Of a stretch of DNA of 64,000 bases, positions 47,375-59,064 are shown piece after piece (positions within the stretch are counted from its first letter, which is position 1; each line of letters begins with the position of its first letter). Both the position numbers and the translations under genes were made by a program. The stretch is from Tetrapyrgos nigripes (Eukaryota > Basidiomycota > Agaricomycetes > Agaricales > Campanellaceae), in contig JAACJM010000047.1 in the NCBI GenBank assembly GCA_013368315.1, positions 62,001 through 126,000 on the forward strand. Reading direction: 5' to 3'. The notes under the pieces are model-generated. The model had not been told where the DNA came from and did no database searches. It was given only the letters and a program-made list of their open reading frames with translations.

Positions 47375-47411
47375 ACGCGTTCATTAGCAACGCGTAATGT
47401 CACATCACGTG
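47375..47411. promoter_or_regulatory. Two MCB elements (ACGCGT) and an E-box upstream of the KEN-box gene
   Basis: Two perfect ACGCGT hexamers (47375-47380 and 47390-47395), 15 bp start to start, followed by CACGTG (47406-47411), all 99-135 bp before the ATG at 47510 and 60-96 bp after the RPA190 stop. ACGCGT is the established MBF (Mbp1/Res) site that drives G1/S transcription in fungi. Sequence is direct observation; regulation is inferred. Confidence 0.5.
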
Positions 47412-47509
47412 AAATGAACAATGAAGGGTGTCCGGGGTCCGCTTAGGTTGCACTTAGGTAAATAAATAAACACGATCGAAAAAGTTGACCAACGTTTCTT
47501 TTTGCCGCC

Positions 47510-48445
47510 ATGTTGTTTCAACGCCCTCCTTTGCGCGATTTGCCTCTCGACCGTTTCATAACAAATCCAAATCTTCCTCAACCATCTTTCGCTAGACCAA
47601 GCAAGCGACCCAGATCTCCCGACCGTCCTTCCCAGTTCAGTCCCACAAAGCGTCGCATTCTGGCGGATGAGGGCGTCTTTTCTCCAGACAAAACGGTCAA
47701 GAGTCCCTTCAGAGGTCGCCCTATCGCTACTCCCGTCTCTCTTTATGGTGTAATCACGCGTTCAGCGGCGAAGAAGCTGGACTCTGGTGCTGCCAAAAAC
47801 TCAGAAAGTTCTGGGGCAATCTCTCGTGCAGCGACTCCAGCACGTAATCTTGCACCTTCTCCTGAGCTTTCGTCTTCAGCTATTCCCTCAGCCAAGTCCA
47901 CACCTCGTCGAGAAGTCATCGGCGATGATTACTTTTCCACACCAGAAAGAGTGATTCATGCCACCCCGACCCTCCTTCCGCGCGAGTTACCACCTGCGTG
48001 TGATCCTCGCTCCATCCATTATCCTGGCTTCAAGATTCACCGGGATCCCCACATCGTCGTCTTGGACCCCGTGGACCTGGAATCTTTGTTGGGCATAGAG
48101 AAGCAGGGTGTCAAGGAGAATCTGCCACCGAAGAAGAAATGCAAGAAGTCTCTCTCAGAGTCGCCAATTCTCGACACAGAGATGCTCTTGACACCCGGCG
48201 GCAGAAAGCGCGAGATGGAGAAACTGGTCAAGGCCAAAGCAACTCCTGCCACACCCAAGAAGACTTTGGTGCGAGAGCGGTTGGAAGTGACCAGTCCCAC
48301 TCCTCGCCGACCTTCGGGGCTCCTACGATCTGCAGGTCGAGGAACACCCCTTACCGCGGAAGAGAAGAAGCAGAGGAGGAAAATGTTGCAGGAGGAAGCA
48401 GAGGAGGGGTACGAGGGGTACAATGTGGATGACTGCTTCCTTTAG
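47510..48445 (+). CDS. Uncharacterised CDK-site-rich protein with KEN box
   Basis: An intron-free ORF of 311 codons starting MLFQRPPLRDLPLDRFITNP and ending EGYNVDDCFL. I do not recognise a domain. The protein is basic, Pro/Ser/Thr-rich and probably mostly disordered. About 17 Ser/Thr-Pro sites occur, several with the full CDK consensus (SPDR, SPTK and SPDK in the first 61 residues; TPRR, TPKK later). A KEN box lies at residues 202-204 (GVKENLPPKKK) and an RxxL at residues 5-8 is a possible destruction box. A basic KKKCKK patch is a likely nuclear signal. These traits, with paired MCB elements in the promoter, suggest a cell-cycle-controlled nuclear protein of the securin/sororin style. No sequence homology to those proteins is claimed. 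Confidence 0.72.
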   Translation: MLFQRPPLRDLPLDRFITNPNLPQPSFARPSKRPRSPDRPSQFSPTKRRILADEGVFSPDKTVKSPFRGRPIATPVSLYGVITRSAAKKLDSGAAKNSESSGAISRAATPARNLAPSPELSSSAIPSAKSTPRREVIGDDYFSTPERVIHATPTLLPRELPPACDPRSIHYPGFKIHRDPHIVVLDPVDLESLLGIEKQGVKENLPPKKKCKKSLSESPILDTEMLLTPGGRKREMEKLVKAKATPATPKKTLVRERLEVTSPTPRRPSGLLRSAGRGTPLTAEEKKQRRKMLQEEAEEGYEGYNVDDCFL

Positions 48446-48880
48446 TGCTTCCAAGTTTGTCGAAGCGTAGGCACGATAAAGTTGAAGCGAAAGCGTATCG
48501 TCCATGACCACATCTTGCACGCTTCCATTTGGTCCAGATCTGCATACTCGTATCTATTCCTATCTTATCCATTTACTTTCTGTCTTGCTTCATTCTTTTG
48601 CCGCCCCAGAAGAGCATTTCTTGTCACATATTATGATCTTGCTACGCCGTCCTTCTTTCATGACCAATTAACGAAAAAGTCACATATACCTTATCCACTG
48701 CCACCTTTACTGTTACTACTACAGATCTTGTTAACTACTTTCTACGTACAATGTATTCAAGTTTTGGGTTTGTACAATTGGATTCTTGAGTATGTACATA
48801 ACTTTGGATGAAACGCGTGGAAACGCGACACCATCAAAAATTTCAGTGCATAGCATACGTGTCACTTATTCCATCCCACC
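48446..48880. other. Intergenic: KEN-box gene 3' UTR and LCL2 promoter
   Basis: A 435-bp spacer between co-oriented genes, T/C-rich through 48530-48740 (for example TATCTTATCCATTTACTTTC). No coding potential beyond small ORFs without family resemblance. Confidence 0.35.
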
Positions 48881-49284
48881 ATGTATCGAATCTTCGCTGC
48901 ATTGCTGTTTCTCTGGACTCTAACTCTGACTGCTGCTCAATTTCCATTTTTCGATGGCATGTTCCGCCAACAGGGGCAACAGCAGCCGAATCATGCTTCA
49001 GGAGGAGCGTCTCAATGGGCAGCACATATAGACAGTGGTGCGTAGCCCTTCTCTGAGTCAGAACAAGTCTAACGTCCCTTGATGTTACAGTCCAATGCTC
49101 TCAATATCTTTGCCCAACCACCCTTGACTGCGTCACGCGTCCCACTCAATGCCCTTGTCCAGAAACAGAGGATATAAAATGTGTTATACCCGATAGCGAA
49201 GAATCAGAGTCTGGGACTGTGGTTTGTGTCAGAGGGCCAGAAGAATGTGAGCAGGTTGAGAGGCTGGTGAAATTGGGGAAATGA
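48881..49284 (+). CDS. LCL2: Long chronological lifespan protein 2 (LCL2) homologue
   Basis: Small secreted or ER-resident protein linked in yeast to chronological lifespan and ER-associated degradation. The signal peptide MYRIFAALLFLWTLTLTAAQ precedes FPFFDGMFRQQGQQQ. After one intron (GTGCGT..ACAG) the Cys-rich core reads VQCSQYLCPTTLDCV, TRPTQCPCPE and KCVIPDSEE, then TVVCVRGPEECEQV; the end is RLVKLGK. The pattern CxxYLCPxTLxCVxxPxxCPCP is the LCL2 signature. The length, about 117 residues, is usual. Eight cysteines suggest disulfides. Confidence 0.88.
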
Positions 49285-49595
49285 GCATATATAGAGTGGA
49301 AATATGGCACGGTGGTATTGGCGACACTGAGACATGACTGACTGTCAGTAATGGACTGGTCAAACCAGAATCATCCTTGCAGACTCAGGTCATCGGCGGA
49401 GGTTAGATGGACTGTATGAGGCGCACATTAGAATTATTACTTTGAGACGAATACGATAACACTCTGTATAATAACGACTGGGTGACTCTTCAGGAAGTGC
49501 AACCCATCAAATTAGTTGGACGATACAATATTCATTAGGGTGGTCGAAAAACATCGTATTCCATGCTGAAATGTACAATTTCGCATCTACAGTAA
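49285..49595. other. Intergenic between convergent genes
   Basis: A 311-bp interval between the LCL2 stop and the stop of the four-TM gene. A possible final exon of the reverse-strand gene may lie inside it (alternative stop 49512-49514). Otherwise nothing recognisable. Confidence 0.35.
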
Positions 49596-50201
49596 TTAAG
49601 GCTGGAGGATTCGTAGTGAGCAAACAGCTCCGCAGATAGCAACGCTAGCACTCACCTTGCGTCCTATGTCTTCTATGACTGGTCTCCAATTAGGAGGATC
49701 TCCGTCTTCATTAGCTATCATGTTCCCCTTCACACCAATTGCACTGACAAGCGCCAATCCAAAAATGCACGACACACACTGAAATCTTTGCGTGAATACG
49801 GACACCGGAAGACCGCCATGGGACACGACTTCGACGTAGTTGCTCTTTTTGACAGCCAAAGAAACGATGGTGGCAATGAGTGCCGCTAGCCAAAGGAGTG
49901 CCAAAAGATAGGCACACACGATAGCTGTTGAAAAATAAGACGGATCCTCTGGTCTACGCTTCTGACGTGCTACCAAGAGGACCAGACAGTGATAAATGAT
50001 CGTAATCAATGAGAGAGGGGGATTCATCCAGTAAGAGAAGTAGCCCAGATCAAGACATGAAATGAGCAGGAGGAGAAAGGCATTGAAGATTGAGACGCAA
50101 GTGAGGTAGAAAAGTGATCGAGGCAGGGATACACTGTCTTTCTCGATCGGATGAGAGAACTCGAAAGCGGGAAGTGCGATGTTCAGATTGGGTTTGACCA
50201 T
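49596..50201 (-). CDS. Four-transmembrane hypothetical protein
   Basis: A single ORF of 201 codons starting MVKPNLNIALPAFEFSHPIE. Four hydrophobic segments are evident: SLFYLTCVSIFNAFLLLLIS, LSLITIIYHCLVLLVA, IVCAYLLALLWLAALIATIV and CVSCIFGLALVSAIG. The layout, with short loops and a polar N terminus, is like MARVEL-type or other small fungal tetraspan proteins, but no diagnostic motif is present. The end is uncertain: after IEDIGRK a good donor (GTGAGT) could splice to an acceptor (TTTCAG) giving a short alternative tail that stops at 49512-49514; without splicing translation ends RILQP at 49596. Membrane localisation is well supported; function unknown. Confidence 0.6.
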   Translation of the reverse strand: MVKPNLNIALPAFEFSHPIEKDSVSLPRSLFYLTCVSIFNAFLLLLISCLDLGYFSYWMNPPLSLITIIYHCLVLLVARQKRRPEDPSYFSTAIVCAYLLALLWLAALIATIVSLAVKKSNYVEVVSHGGLPVSVFTQRFQCVSCIFGLALVSAIGVKGNMIANEDGDPPNWRPVIEDIGRKVSASVAICGAVCSLRILQP

Positions 50202-50828
50202 CAGGATGCATAGGTCGTTAAAGGGTCGTCGTTACAGGTCGTGAAATGGGAGATTCGATGGTGTCCAGCACCAGCAGTTTGTGAAGGGTGTCCAGCACGC
50301 CGAGCAAGACGGCTCTGCGTAACTTTCCCAGTATAAATATTGCTTTGCTTGCGCACAGGCATATTGCTATGTGATTTTGCATTGCGTTTACCGCCTAGTT
50401 TCCGATGTTTCCGATTTACACCGCTTTGACCCTGCTTGTAAATGGATAATGGCCAAATTCCCTCTAGTTCCACTGAAGACTTGCAGAAGGCCCCGCTTGT
50501 AAATGGATGATGGCCAAGTTCCCTCTAGTTCCACAGAAGACTTGCAGAAGACTGGAATAGACGAAGAACGAGTATCCGGAGAATGCCGTACATACGTCTT
50601 GATTCTGACCAGGTCAAGTGGTGAGAGGTCTTAAGTTGGATTCAAAGAATTCCAGGCGCTCCAAGCAAACACCCATCGAACACCTACGTCAATAAATTGC
50701 GAACCAAGACTGCGTGTAAAGACGGATACCTGTCGTGGAAGTAGTCCTGCTTTCCTTCCCAACGGATGACGATTTTATATCAGTCTTTCCACACTTTTTC
50801 TCATCAACACTCATATTTGAAAAGGTTC
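50202..50828. other. Divergent intergenic region with a 61-bp tandem duplication
   Basis: A 627-bp region between the divergent four-TM (-) and PEBP (+) genes, so both promoters should lie here. It contains the tandem repeat at 50434-50550 and a TATAAATA at 50332-50339 of uncertain orientation. A 90-codon reverse ORF covering the repeat has no family resemblance and is not accepted. Confidence 0.4.
50434..50550. repeat. 61-bp direct tandem repeat, two copies
   Basis: Copy 1 begins at 50434 and copy 2 at 50495. Both read GCTTGTAAATGGAT-ATGGCCAA-TTCCCTCTAGTTCCAC-GAAGACTTGCAGAAG and differ at only three sites over 56 bp. Located about 280-395 bp upstream of the PEBP gene. Confidence 0.9.
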
Positions 50829-51747
50829 ATGACAGCTCGTCTCTTCTTCATATTCATGATGCTCACCACCCTTCCAGTCGCAGGTCTACTGCTTGCAGCC
50901 ACTGCGTCCGCCCAATTCGCGGCAGAGCTCAATAATGTTACTCAGGCAGTCAACCAGGCAAAGGTTGTTCCAGATGTATTGTCCTCCTTCAATCCGAGGG
51001 CGTTGTTGAATGTAACCTTCAACGCGACTCAAGCTGTCAATGTTACTCCTGGAATCCTTTTGACTATGGAGCGTATGTTTAATCCTCCCCCGCTTTTCGA
51101 AGTTATGCTTATAGAAAGCTGCAGAGACTGCCCAAGAACCTCAGTTTTTCTTCCTAGCCAATCAGACCATTCCTGCTGGAATCCAATACGTGCTTTCGAT
51201 TGTTGACCCGGATGCACCAACCCCTCAGAATACTTCTATTTCTCAATTTCGGCATATGTTAGGCGGGGGTTTTGTGATCGACAATGCCACTGGTATGCTC
51301 ACAAACAACACTCCTGCTCTGTCCGATTTTGTTCCCCCTACCCCTCCACAAGGGTCGGATCCTCACAGGTTCGTAAGATTCTGCCCTTTCAGATTTATCG
51401 CTGATTTAGAAGCGTTTAGATATGTCATGTTGGCATACCTCCAACCACCCAATTTTGACGGTATGGCAAGCCAGTTTGTCAATGCTTCCACCGACAGGCA
51501 GAACTTCAACATTACGGCCTTTGCTATGCAAACTAATCTCAGCGAGCCTCTGGCTGCCAATTTCTTTTTCACAGGACCTAGCAATTCCAGTGGAAATGCT
51601 AGCTCCTCAGGTACTGGTTCCGCTGCTTCACCGTCAGGAACTTCTCCAGCTGGTGATACAGGAAACGCTGTCCCAGGAAAACAAATCCTTGGAGGGATGA
51701 CGGCGGTGTTGGGAGTAGTTTGGGGAATCTTGCTTGTCCAGTTGTAG
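50829..51747 (+). CDS. GPI-anchored phosphatidylethanolamine-binding protein (PEBP) domain protein
   Basis: Secreted PEBP-fold protein. The signal peptide MTARLFFIFMMLTTLPVAGL, then LLAATASAQF, precedes the mature part. The PEBP core contains TFNATQAVNVTPG, YVLSIVDPDAPTPQNTSISQ and FRHMLGGGFV, the DPDxP / HxxxGG ligand-site pattern, then LSDFVPPTPPQGSDPHRYVM. Asn-Phe-Thr/Asn-x-Ser/Thr sites suggest N-glycosylation. After the domain a Ser/Gly/Thr-rich stalk (SSGNASSSGTGSAASPS) and the hydrophobic tail GGMTAVLGVVWGILLVQL form a GPI signal. Two introns (after TMEQ and at the His-Arg before YVML). The length is about 255 residues. A nearby upstream ATG (50766) would place extra residues before the signal peptide; the internal Met is preferred. 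Function of fungal surface PEBPs is not established. Confidence 0.82.
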
Positions 51748-51882
51748 TCACAAACTTGTAATCTGTAGTAAAAACCTTGTGCCTCTGACGAAAAGGCTGT
51801 TGCACAGCCACAGCTGGTGCGAATCACGTTGTCCAGGCGAGGTCCTTTTCCTTCCTCTTCCTTCCTAACTCTGGTTTCGACC

Positions 51883-52371
51883 ATGGCGCTTGCGCGACCA
51901 GCGGTAAGCTCCGATTGTTCACTATTCTCCAACCATCTCTAACCTCCAGCGTGATAGACAAAGCTGCCTCCAGGTGCAAATCGTATCCTTTTTGTCAAGA
52001 ACCTGAATTATCAAATTACTGGTGAAGACTTGTACGACTTGTTTGGACGTTATGGGAGTATTCGACAAATACGGATAGGAAATGAGCAGAAAACGAAGGG
52101 AACTGCGTTTGTTGTATTTGACGATGTCATGGACGTGCGTTGTGCTCTACTGGTCCATTTTACGCTTGCTTACCGACTTTCGATTTCTGAATACCAGGCT
52201 AAGAATGCCCTCGACCATCTGAACGGTTTTCACTTGCAAGAACGTTATATCGTTGTGCTCTACCACATGCCAGCGAAGCAAGATGCAGCGGCTGCGAAAG
52301 CCGACTTGGCTCGCCGAGAGGAAGAGCTAGCTCAGTTGAAGAAGAAACACGGCATCGGAGACGACGTATAA
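51883..52371 (+). CDS. SF3B6: Splicing factor 3B subunit 6 (SF3b14a/p14)
   Basis: RRM protein of the U2 snRNP SF3b complex that lies near the branch-point adenosine. The first exon encodes MALARPA; the second, through acceptor ACAAAG, gives LPPGANRILFVKNLNYQITG with RNP2 (ILFVKNL), then EDLYDLFGRYGSIRQIRIGN, GTAFVVFDDVMD (RNP1), and after an intron AKNALDHLNGFHLQERYIVV and LYHMP. The C-terminal helix EEELAQLKKKHGIGDDV corresponds to the p14 tail that contacts SF3B1. The length is about 118 residues, near the human 125. SF3A3 and FAL1 lie 5-9 kb downstream. Confidence 0.95.
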
Positions 52372-54967
52372 TTCATTGGTCTCATACTAGCTCGGTCCTG
52401 ACACCGTCCACTCCGGTCAAGCTGCGCAAACAGATTTTTGTCTCGGTCATCGTGTATACTATCTTCTCATCGGACCGCAGACCCAGAACGTTGCGCCCCC
52501 TTTTGCTCATCGTGCCGTGCTCATCAGACGACGTTGGATGCAAATTGGACAAAAATGTATGTATGTACATGTAGATTAGGTCTGCTGAACAGAAGACGTC
52601 TCGTAGGTTCGCCATTTCATTGTGGCAGTGAACGACTGCATGTTGGACAGTATCTGTCGATATGTGGCGCTGGGAAAAATCTGAGAGGCAAAAGGGCCTA
52701 TGAAGACGAAGACACCTACAGTATTGCTGTGGAAATTGCCTACTAGGAGCATGTCAAATCATCTGTGCAGTCGGAACAACAAACAGTAACTTACTATTGC
52801 CAGCAAGTTTTTTGACAATTGTAACAATTTTTTGGGTGAGCAGGACTAAATTTGCAGTTGATGAGATCACATTTTATCTGCTAGGAGTTTTAACAACGTT
52901 TCAGATTGAAAGTGAAGGCGTCTAGCATACCTCTTCTTCAGGCTGAACCATAGGTGCAGGGAGGCATTAATACTCAACCCGCGATACGGCACCAGCATTC
53001 ATTCGGCGTCACATACCAAGTTAACACCATGGCCACACCTGCGAAATTTGCACCCAGTTCAGCACGTAGTGAGCCGCACTCGGAGGGCAAAATCACCTCG
53101 TATAGAAGTTGCGTACGCTAGATCAGGGTCCAGGTAAGCGTTCCGCTTCATCATAGCGAAGAAAGCAACGCTTACTATCGCCAGTTGCACATTGCTAGGA
53201 AGAACACACAAAAAGGGAAGAGGGATGGAAGACACAAGCTATCGAAAAGGATCGCTTTATACGCGTCTGATTTCTGCTCATTCATGCAAATGATCTTCCC
53301 ACTCGACTATAGCAGACTCCTGTTCCGTTATGTCAAGTAATCGGTGCAGAACACTTCCAGGACATGACTACATGTATTCTTTGATAGGAGATCAGATCTC
53401 ATGGAAGGTCTAAAGAAGATAATGAGGCGGGCTAGGCAATTCGCAATACTGGACGTCACTGCTTCCCTCAGGCTCAAGAACCATATAGTGCAACCTTCGA
53501 GCTTGGATTTGAGTTTGGAGAGAGGATCTCAGATCTTCTGGGTAAGTAATCATGCTGTGGCGTATAGGGCATTGTCTAATATTCTGAAAACGTTGCAGAA
53601 GTACATGCCTTTGATCGACCGGAAGGGGCCAGCGAGATATTAGTCCATGCATCTTGCTCCTTCTTCACTCTATATGCTACTATATCCGAATCACTTCTTA
53701 TCTGCTATTTCAGCTGCCGTATTATTGTCTGTGCAATAGTAACTTGGCTCGTAAAGGTGAGAGACTCAGTGCCTTATAAACAAGTTCTGACAGATTCGGT
53801 GGCAAATCGAGTTGACCCAAACGCAGCTCTGAGACTAGGTGTTCTTTCATGTCGTAATGCACTGGCGATGACTGCATCTTCCAGCAATCTCCATAGGAAG
53901 GTTGGACCTTACTGTCCAGCGGATCACCGCGTCACAATGCAACCCTATAGCCATTCTCTTGATTGCTTTTGCGTATTGTATACAGTACACACGGCAGAAT
54001 CATCCGGATGAAGTACGCCACATCACACGTACACCCCAGTCAAGAAGTTCGCGTATTCTGAGTGTGCCCCTTCAAATTATAGTAACACGACTGGATTTGC
54101 CATCCGCCGTAACAGTTAATTTGAAAATCACTTCCCTTTTTTCGACTCAAAAATGGGCTTTCTTCGTGTTTGCGAGGGATCTACATGAAAGGTTATCAGT
54201 GTTCCTGAGATGCACGTGTAAAGACTTCGGATAATCGACCGAGTCTGACTCTTCGCTGAGTTCCAAAATATACAGATTCCGTGCAATTTCACTCCATTTG
54301 TACATCTTCTGCGAGTCTATCTTACTGGTAGGACCATTACCACGGAATTATCAGATGATGCGTATCAGTGAGAGGCCGAGGAAATCCCTGTAACTTTTGG
54401 GCTTCCCCACTCGACCCCAGGTTCAAAGCTTTGACATGTGTTCCATGACCCGCCTTCAGTTGATCTCTTTTTATGTCCATATTGCGTTCGCTGGTAATGA
54501 TAGACTTTCCCTGGAATCTAGCAAAGGCGGACACGGAAATGCAAGTTGTACGTCTTGTGATGTCCAGTCGGACGAAGATCTTCACTACTGGAATCCTTCT
54601 CCTTCGGTTTGTGTATTTTGTCTCCTATATGCTTCTTTCTCGATCCTTGGCAGAAAATCGAGGGCTCGGGGCCAACGTTCCTTGCCGGTCAATCAATCTC
54701 CCTTCTTCCCTCTCTCCTGGATCTGGCTTTCCTTTCGCGGTTGTTCATCTCAAACCTTGTCTTGAAATCTCTGTTTTCTATCTTCAACGGGTTACCGCTA
54801 TGCGTTCTCATGCGCTTAAAAACTGAGTTACACTCTCGGGGACTCCCGGGCTGTCTCTAAATTTGCACCAAGTAAGTTTCCGTCAACATACGAGTAAAGA
54901 ATATCTACTAAATTGCCTCGTGAAGCGGCGGTACGTATGTTTTGTTTATCCCTGTCTTTCTCCCCCT

Positions 54968-54984
54968 CCCCCCCCCCCCCCCCC
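54968..54984. repeat. C17 homopolymer
   Basis: Seventeen consecutive C on the + strand, directly preceded by CTCCCCCT. Such a run is prone to slippage and sequencing error and can form G-quadruplex or i-motif structure. Located in the gene-free interval. Confidence 0.8.
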
Positions 54985-56145
54985 TCCATAAGATTTCTTG
55001 GAGTGAAGCAATCTACTAGCCACGCCACCGAACCTATCTACTGTGTCCCCGATGAATACCTATGCTCTCATCTTTGCGATCAAAGAATCGGGAGACCTTC
55101 GACAATATTTAAATTGATATATATTCTTCCGCCGCGAACTCAAAAGCCGTCAATACCCAGGAGACTTGCATCCCGCGAAGTTCCCAACTCTTGGCTTTCT
55201 CTCACCATTTTGACTTGACGTATCAAACCTTGTCTCAAAATTGTCATTTCTAATCTGAAGCCAGCGTCTAGGCATCTCACACGCCATCCAGACCGTCCTT
55301 ATGTTTAGAAACTTTACTTTCCTGCTATTCAACGAGGAAGGGGTTGGTAGAATAGTACATCCTGGCTTCGCCAACGTTGCATGGCCGTTTTTGTGAATGT
55401 TCTGATCGCAGCACTGTGGAATTTGCGTCTCCAACAATATGTACTTTCTTGAATCTATATAGTGCCTCCATGGAGTCAACTAGCAAGAAATCGATGTTTC
55501 GAACTTGGTAGCAGTTTCGTTTCCAAGCCATAATACATCGGTAGTCACAAGAACATCGATCAACTCTCTACATACAATTCCACCCTGGTTTTCAGAGAGC
55601 AATCGAGCCATACACATTCCCTGGATCGACAGGCCATCCATCGCAAGCTGATCAGTTTCCTGCAGGCAAACTCGTTGCAAGCGCCACCTTCTATCTATCT
55701 TTCACCAACTTTCCCCTGAAACACCGTGGCTTCAAATCAGACCTGACGTCCAGAGACATCTCATTTCCAGCCTCATTCCCAACGCTACAACTTACCAAGT
55801 ACCGCACTGGGTAATCGGAACCGGCCCTATGCAAGTAACCTAACAACCGCGGCCCTAAGCCTTTGGCTCTGTATCCAACCTTATGATCGAGTTAGCTGCT
55901 CCCTGAAGCTCGCGCTTATTTCTGGGCATCCTCAGAAGCGTTTGGGCCACCGAAAAGATTGGCTAATATGCTAGAGAGCGAATCACAACCCAAGGATCAG
56001 CAGCCTGACCTTGGACAGTGATAGGCTTGCTTGCACGTCCTGCCAAGTCGTCTGACCGATCCAATATTGCTTCTGTCACACTCCGAGTCCTCAGGAGTCA
56101 TCTTCGTCTGTTGATTAATCCTAACAGAAACTCCTGGTAACCTAG

Positions 56146-56185
56146 AGCTTGCCTGAGAGCCGAGGAGCTTGTCTGAGAGCCGAGG
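56146..56185. repeat. Two adjacent 20-bp direct repeats
   Basis: AGCTTGCCTGAGAGCCGAGG (56146-56165) is followed at once by the same unit with one C-to-T change (56166-56185), then CGCTCGGCTCG, which can pair with the GCCGAG core. Within the gene-free interval; role unknown. Confidence 0.8.
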
Positions 56186-57352
56186 CGCTCGGCTCGATCG
56201 GGAGCGAGGTTCGCAGACCGGATGTCAATGTTTATGGAGAAAATTCGGGCAGGGGTGCGTTGCTGAGGAGGTTATGACGCGAGACTAGCGCAGCTTTAGT
56301 ACTATGGCTGATGGCGTCAGGGCATGACGTGAACTCGTAATCAATCCTGCAGCTCACCTGAGGTTAGAAGGTTTTCTCTGCAGGGTACCTGTCTGTCAGT
56401 ATTTCTGGTATTGTGAATACCTTCATTGGACCCACAAACGAGTCAGATGGGTGAAGAGAAGGACACCATCAACAAAGCCCGGGACCTGAAGCGAGTGAGG
56501 TGCTTAGACACCACTCTGGAGCATACTCGAGATCCACTTAGCACTCTGTACCTAAGCTGCTGTCTAGCATGCACATAGATTGTAGAGAAATTCATTCTTG
56601 CGCGCGTCATGCTCTGCCCCAAAGAAGATAATGTGACGCTAGGAAATGACCGTTCAGTTTGGTGGGACGACTTGGGAAAGCGACAAACTTACCCTCAGTG
56701 CAAGTACACGCTGTATCAAGTAAAAATATCCAATATCCACCGCCACCAAGCCAACGCGTTGCACCGTTTCAGCCGCAGAACTTGGGAATCTCCGGAAGTA
56801 ACGAAAGGGAAAAAGGAGTTAGGAGGGTGGTAGTGGCTGCACGAAAGCAACTCAATACGAGAAAACCCATTGCCCTACTGCTAGTAGCTACTGATATCCG
56901 GCAGTGTGCACACCGTGGTCAGTGGCAACGGAATACGGTCCATGGTTCAGAGCTTCTAGACTGCTAAAACCGAATGAAGGCGTATAGAAAGCTTATGTGC
57001 CTAATCAGAATGACACAATAGAATATGTGTTGATTTTAGAAGAAAACATACTCTACACAATTAAGGAACAGACGGTGGCAACGGGGTACAGACAGAAGAC
57101 AAACAATCTTATGAAAACCCTAGAATACAGGTGGAGTGGATAGGACGAATCAGAACAGGTTTACATGACGAGAAAGACAGAACGTACTAGTAATTTCCGA
57201 ACCCTCCCACTACTACGTCGTAGCCTCGCAGGAGAGTCATTGTCAACATATCCCTGATTCCCGGTCAAGGTGTTCTGTCAAGGGCTTGAGATAAAGTACT
57301 ATTCTCGGCCACACAGGTAAAGGGATATCCTGAACTTCGTTTCTTCGTGTCC

Positions 57353-59064
<1,712 letters not shown>

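Larger units (their letters stand above)
52372..57352. other. Gene-free interval of about 5 kb
   Basis: No gene can be supported in these 4,981 bp, although the rest of the window has a gene every 2 kb or less. ORFs on both strands are short (the longest, 54397-54765, 54473-54826 and reverse 55150-55479, are 109-122 codons) and show no family pattern. I see no reverse transcriptase, integrase or transposase motif, no terminal repeats and no tRNA B box. Local oddities are a C17 run (54968-54984) and two adjacent 20-bp repeats (56146-56185). The first few hundred bases should hold the SF3B6 3' UTR and the last hundreds the FAL1 3' UTR. Decayed transposon, lncRNA or lineage-specific DNA are all possible. 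Confidence 0.5.

Noticed and set aside
50201..50473. A 90-codon reverse ORF upstream of the four-TM gene.
   Set aside because: It runs over the 61-bp tandem repeat and promoter region and has no coding character.
53401..53643. An 80-codon ORF in the gene-free interval, overlapped by an equally long reverse ORF.
   Set aside because: Both strands are equally open and neither protein resembles a family; no intron-exon support.
55150..55680. Series of reverse ORFs that might be a decayed gene.
   Set aside because: No recognisable motif could be joined across frames with plausible splice sites.
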